DNA from: Lachnospiraceae bacterium
GTDB lineage: Bacteria > Bacillota > Clostridia > Lachnospirales > Lachnospiraceae
Assembly (NCBI GenBank): GCA_014799405.1
Contig: JAAVIA010000016.1
Coordinates: 1 to 39,023, forward strand
Direction of reading: 5' to 3'
DNA length: 39,023 nucleotides
Of the stretch, positions 36,120-39,023 are shown one piece after another (the stretch's first letter is position 1; each line of letters starts with the position of its first letter). The notes beneath the pieces were generated by a model. It worked only from the letters and a program-made list of their open reading frames with translations, did not search any database and was not told the origin of the DNA. Both the position numbers and the translations under genes were made by a program.

Positions 36120-38156
36120 TTATTTTCCATACACAAATGAAAAATAATCCGTATTTATAATCATATCGGAAATATAAAGCCTGTTTTCCACATCCTCTAT
36201 TTTTGTTTCTATGTAATCAAACGGCAGCTCATTTTGATTTACATAATACAAAACATCACCTGTCGAAGTATCATATCTCACCTTATCATTCATAAAACTG
36301 TGGTCTGCAAATATTACAAGCGGCTCTGCATCTGACAAGATATCCCTCCCTGCCAAAAGCCTTGAATCGAAATCAACCCCAAGTAAATTTAAAACAGTCG
36401 GAAGCACATCAACGCTTGCGCAGGGCTTATCAATATATACGGGTTCTTCCATCCCCGCATTCCATATTCCAAGACACGACCGGTGAAGCTCAAAGGAATC
36501 ACTTTCTGTTCTTCCACCTGAAAGCTCATTATATGCATTCCTTGACAGTCCATAAGGATAATGATCAGGCGTTACAATAAACAGTGTATCTTCAAGTTTT
36601 CCCGCCTCATCAAGCTTATCTATAAGAAGCTCCAGCGCCTTGTCAAGCTCCATCTGCCCTGCAATATATGCCACCGCTTCCTGGGAAAGTCCCATATCCT
36701 TTGTGAGCTGTTCTGCCTCCTCCCGGTTTTTTACACACATGGAATTATTCTTGTAATCATAAGGAAGATGTCCACTGAAGGTCATAAAGTAAACATTAAA
36801 TTTATCCTTATCAATAAATTCCTCATAAACTGCTTCCACCATATCAATATCTGAATACATTACATAGCACGGTATATCAAGACCATAGCCTATCGCCTTA
36901 AATTCATATCCCATATTGGCATGGGTTTTGCTCCTGTCATAATAATAAAAATCAAAATCATGATACGCAAAGCTGCGATAGCCCTGTGCATTCAATATAT
37001 TTCCCAAAGCATAGGGTTGATATGTCTCCTCTGATTTATAAAAGCTCCAATCTGAGGAGGCAGGATATTGACTTAGACAATTGACATATTCCCCATCAAT
37101 CGTACTGTGGTACCACATGGGATTATAAAAATTATCAAATACAAACCCATCATTCATAAGCTTATAAAGTGTAGGCGTGCATATATCGGATATACCATAT
37201 CTGCTTAAGCTCTCCGCAGTAACGAACACGACATTATAATCCTTGAACATTCCTGTATATTTGTTTTTATATGAAGGCTCTGCATCTGATAAATACGCAG
37301 TAATATTTTTTAAATCCTCATCCTCCGTCTCATTATACAGCATAACAAAGTCGATACTTTCATCAATTTGTTGTTCAGATAATACAATTGGCGGTGTTTT
37401 ACCTTCCGCTTCCGCAAGCACCATACCTACACCGCCTGCACAGGCCGGATTTTCATTATCAGCTTTATCATCGTAAACAAACGAGCTTTCTCCTAGATTA
37501 CCGTCAATTTCCTGATTTTGTGACATTACAAACTTTTTGTCATCGTCCCTTCGTCCAAGGAGATACATTCCGTCCCTCACTGTGGTAACTGCAACTCCAA
37601 GCTTATTCATTGAAAGCTCAAGGACATATTTTTCATGAAAAAGATAATACGGCGAATATGCATTCCTGCCATGAATATTAAGAGAAAGCACGGCAAACAG
37701 GAAAGCCAGTATGCAGCTTCCAAAACCTATAAGCTTCCCCTTAAGCTTTGTATTTTTTATGACATCCTTTATATTTAATAAGATAATACCTGCTACAGGA
37801 AGCATAAATGCAATGAGCCATCCAATATTTTCCCAAAGCTTATCAAACAAAACTGACTTAAAATTCATGGCATTTTCCGCCCCACCAATTGAAACAAGGC
37901 TTAAAAATGTATTAAAAATTTTAAAATAAACAAGCTGTGCCATATAATAAAATGAAAGTACAGCCACAGCGACACACCCAACAAGCTTTCCGGCAAGTCT
38001 CGGTAAAATATTTAAAAACGCAAAAATCCCTATGCCTGCCGCAACAGCAAAAAGTATGGGGTAAATAATAAATATATCGACGGATTTGTAAACAGATATA
38101 TGAAATATAAGCTCCAAATATACAATTATAACGGAATATGTAATAAAACCAATCAT
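36120..38156 (-). CDS. LTA synthase-family (sulfatase-fold) membrane protein
   Basis: N-terminal TMs; NVVFVTAESLSRYGI, NPMWYHSTIDGEYVNCLSQYP, FMTFSGHLPYD, LFIVTPDHYPYGL, SVDVLPTVLNLLGVD. Confidence 0.92.
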   Translation of the reverse strand: MIGFITYSVIIVYLELIFHISVYKSVDIFIIYPILFAVAAGIGIFAFLNILPRLAGKLVGCVAVAVLSFYYMAQLVYFKIFNTFLSLVSIGGAENAMNFKSVLFDKLWENIGWLIAFMLPVAGIILLNIKDVIKNTKLKGKLIGFGSCILAFLFAVLSLNIHGRNAYSPYYLFHEKYVLELSMNKLGVAVTTVRDGMYLLGRRDDDKKFVMSQNQEIDGNLGESSFVYDDKADNENPACAGGVGMVLAEAEGKTPPIVLSEQQIDESIDFVMLYNETEDEDLKNITAYLSDAEPSYKNKYTGMFKDYNVVFVTAESLSRYGISDICTPTLYKLMNDGFVFDNFYNPMWYHSTIDGEYVNCLSQYPASSDWSFYKSEETYQPYALGNILNAQGYRSFAYHDFDFYYYDRSKTHANMGYEFKAIGYGLDIPCYVMYSDIDMVEAVYEEFIDKDKFNVYFMTFSGHLPYDYKNNSMCVKNREEAEQLTKDMGLSQEAVAYIAGQMELDKALELLIDKLDEAGKLEDTLFIVTPDHYPYGLSRNAYNELSGGRTESDSFELHRSCLGIWNAGMEEPVYIDKPCASVDVLPTVLNLLGVDFDSRLLAGRDILSDAEPLVIFADHSFMNDKVRYDTSTGDVLYYVNQNELPFDYIETKIEDVENRLYISDMIINTDYFSFVYGK

Positions 38157-38320
38157 TTTTCCAATCCTTATACACCATAGCTATCAATGATTTTATAGTT
38201 TAACATACAGGTGCAGTTACAGCAATCCGTTTCGTTTTATAATTTTTGCTTATAATCCATAATGAAAAAAAGGTACTAACGGAGCAATACTTGACACGCT
38301 TTGTCATATTTGCCATTTTC

Positions 38321-38361
38321 CACCTATAAGCTTTAAAATACGCACAAGCTATTTATAGGTG
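38321..38361. promoter_or_regulatory. Imperfect hairpin in the divergent intergenic region between the LTA-synthase-like gene and the XRE regulator
   Basis: CACCTATA-AGCTT-TAAAATACGCAC-AAGCT-ATTTATAGGTG. Confidence 0.4.
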
Positions 38362-38678
38362 TCTCCCCAAAAACAACGCAAATCAAACAAAGAAAATTTA
38401 AGTCATTTTAAAGTATCATTCCGTCAGTACCCACTAATAAAATACTATATTTGCAATCTAATTCCTATATTTTACATGTGAAACGACAAATTATAACCTT
38501 ATTTGTTAGATTTTATTTTTGTAGCATGCTTTTTCCATATTATTTAGATTTATTCTGTTACTTTTTGAACATATTTCAACATTATACAGATTTATTCTAT
38601 TTCAGATTGTTCATAGGGCAATTTAAAATTGATATGCTTACCATAAATTCTTGTATTGTAAGGAGCAATGGTTGAATT

Positions 38679-39008
38679 ATGGTAAGTATCGAAAACTTTG
38701 GCAGAAACATTAAAAAGAGACGGAGCAGTCTTGGAATACCGCAATATGAGCTGGCTGAAAGGCTTGATATATCTCCAAATCATTTATCTTCTCTGGAAAC
38801 AGGAAAAACAAAGCCAAGCTTTGATTTACTTTGCAAGCTGTGTATGGAGCTTAATGTACCGCCTGATTATCTCATGCTTGGAAGTATGCACTCGAACAAT
38901 GTACCACAGAATATCGTGGACAAGCTTAAGCTTTGTTCCAATGATACGCTTTATGCCATAGACGGAATCATCGATATTCTTATAGAGAAGCAGGACAGAC
39001 AGAGATAG
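38679..39008 (+). CDS. XRE-family helix-turn-helix transcriptional regulator
   Basis: FGRNIKKRRSSLGIPQYELAERLDISPNHLSSLETGKTKPSFDLLCKLCMELNVPPDYLM. Confidence 0.95.
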   Translation: MVSIENFGRNIKKRRSSLGIPQYELAERLDISPNHLSSLETGKTKPSFDLLCKLCMELNVPPDYLMLGSMHSNNVPQNIVDKLKLCSNDTLYAIDGIIDILIEKQDRQR

Positions 39009-39023
39009 TAAGACAAAAAGAAC

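Overview
This looks like a chromosomal window from a Gram-positive member of the Clostridia, probably Lachnospiraceae-like (inferred from gene content and protein style, not from a search). Nearly all genes are on the minus strand. The largest block is a division/cell-wall (dcw) cluster at about 22.2-33.8 kb: mraZ-rsmH-ftsL-PBP-PBP-mraY-murD-ftsW-divIB/ftsQ-ftsZ. It is flanked by lgt, ychF and an LTA-synthase-like sulfatase on one side. On the other side are an FHA-ABC transporter, a lytic transglycosylase, nnr, alr, an apparently orphan mazF, a CBS/CorC protein and yebC. The left part holds a truncated glgA, a DUF4129-like/DUF58/MoxR operon, dtd, a zinc-ribbon membrane-anchored clostripain-like protease, and an accessory two-gene unit encoding a secreted RTX-repeat protein with an N-terminal PD-(D/E)XK-like domain plus a DUF4304-like partner. 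The strongest unexplained signal is a pair of long intergenic palindromes (7822-8053 and 15641-15792). They share a conserved core (CGTAA-CGGTAC...TAA-[6-bp variable stem]-AAAATAC-[6-bp variable stem]-TAA-GTACCG-ACG), but their stems differ in sequence and are still self-complementary. This suggests a structured RNA or mobile palindromic repeat family. Other notable signals are a promoter/MraZ-box/terminator overlap upstream of mraZ, a LytTR-like tandem direct repeat next to a terminator, palindromes in front of the RTX unit, and a KTG->KTA change in one of two tandem PBPs. No searches or folding programs were run.
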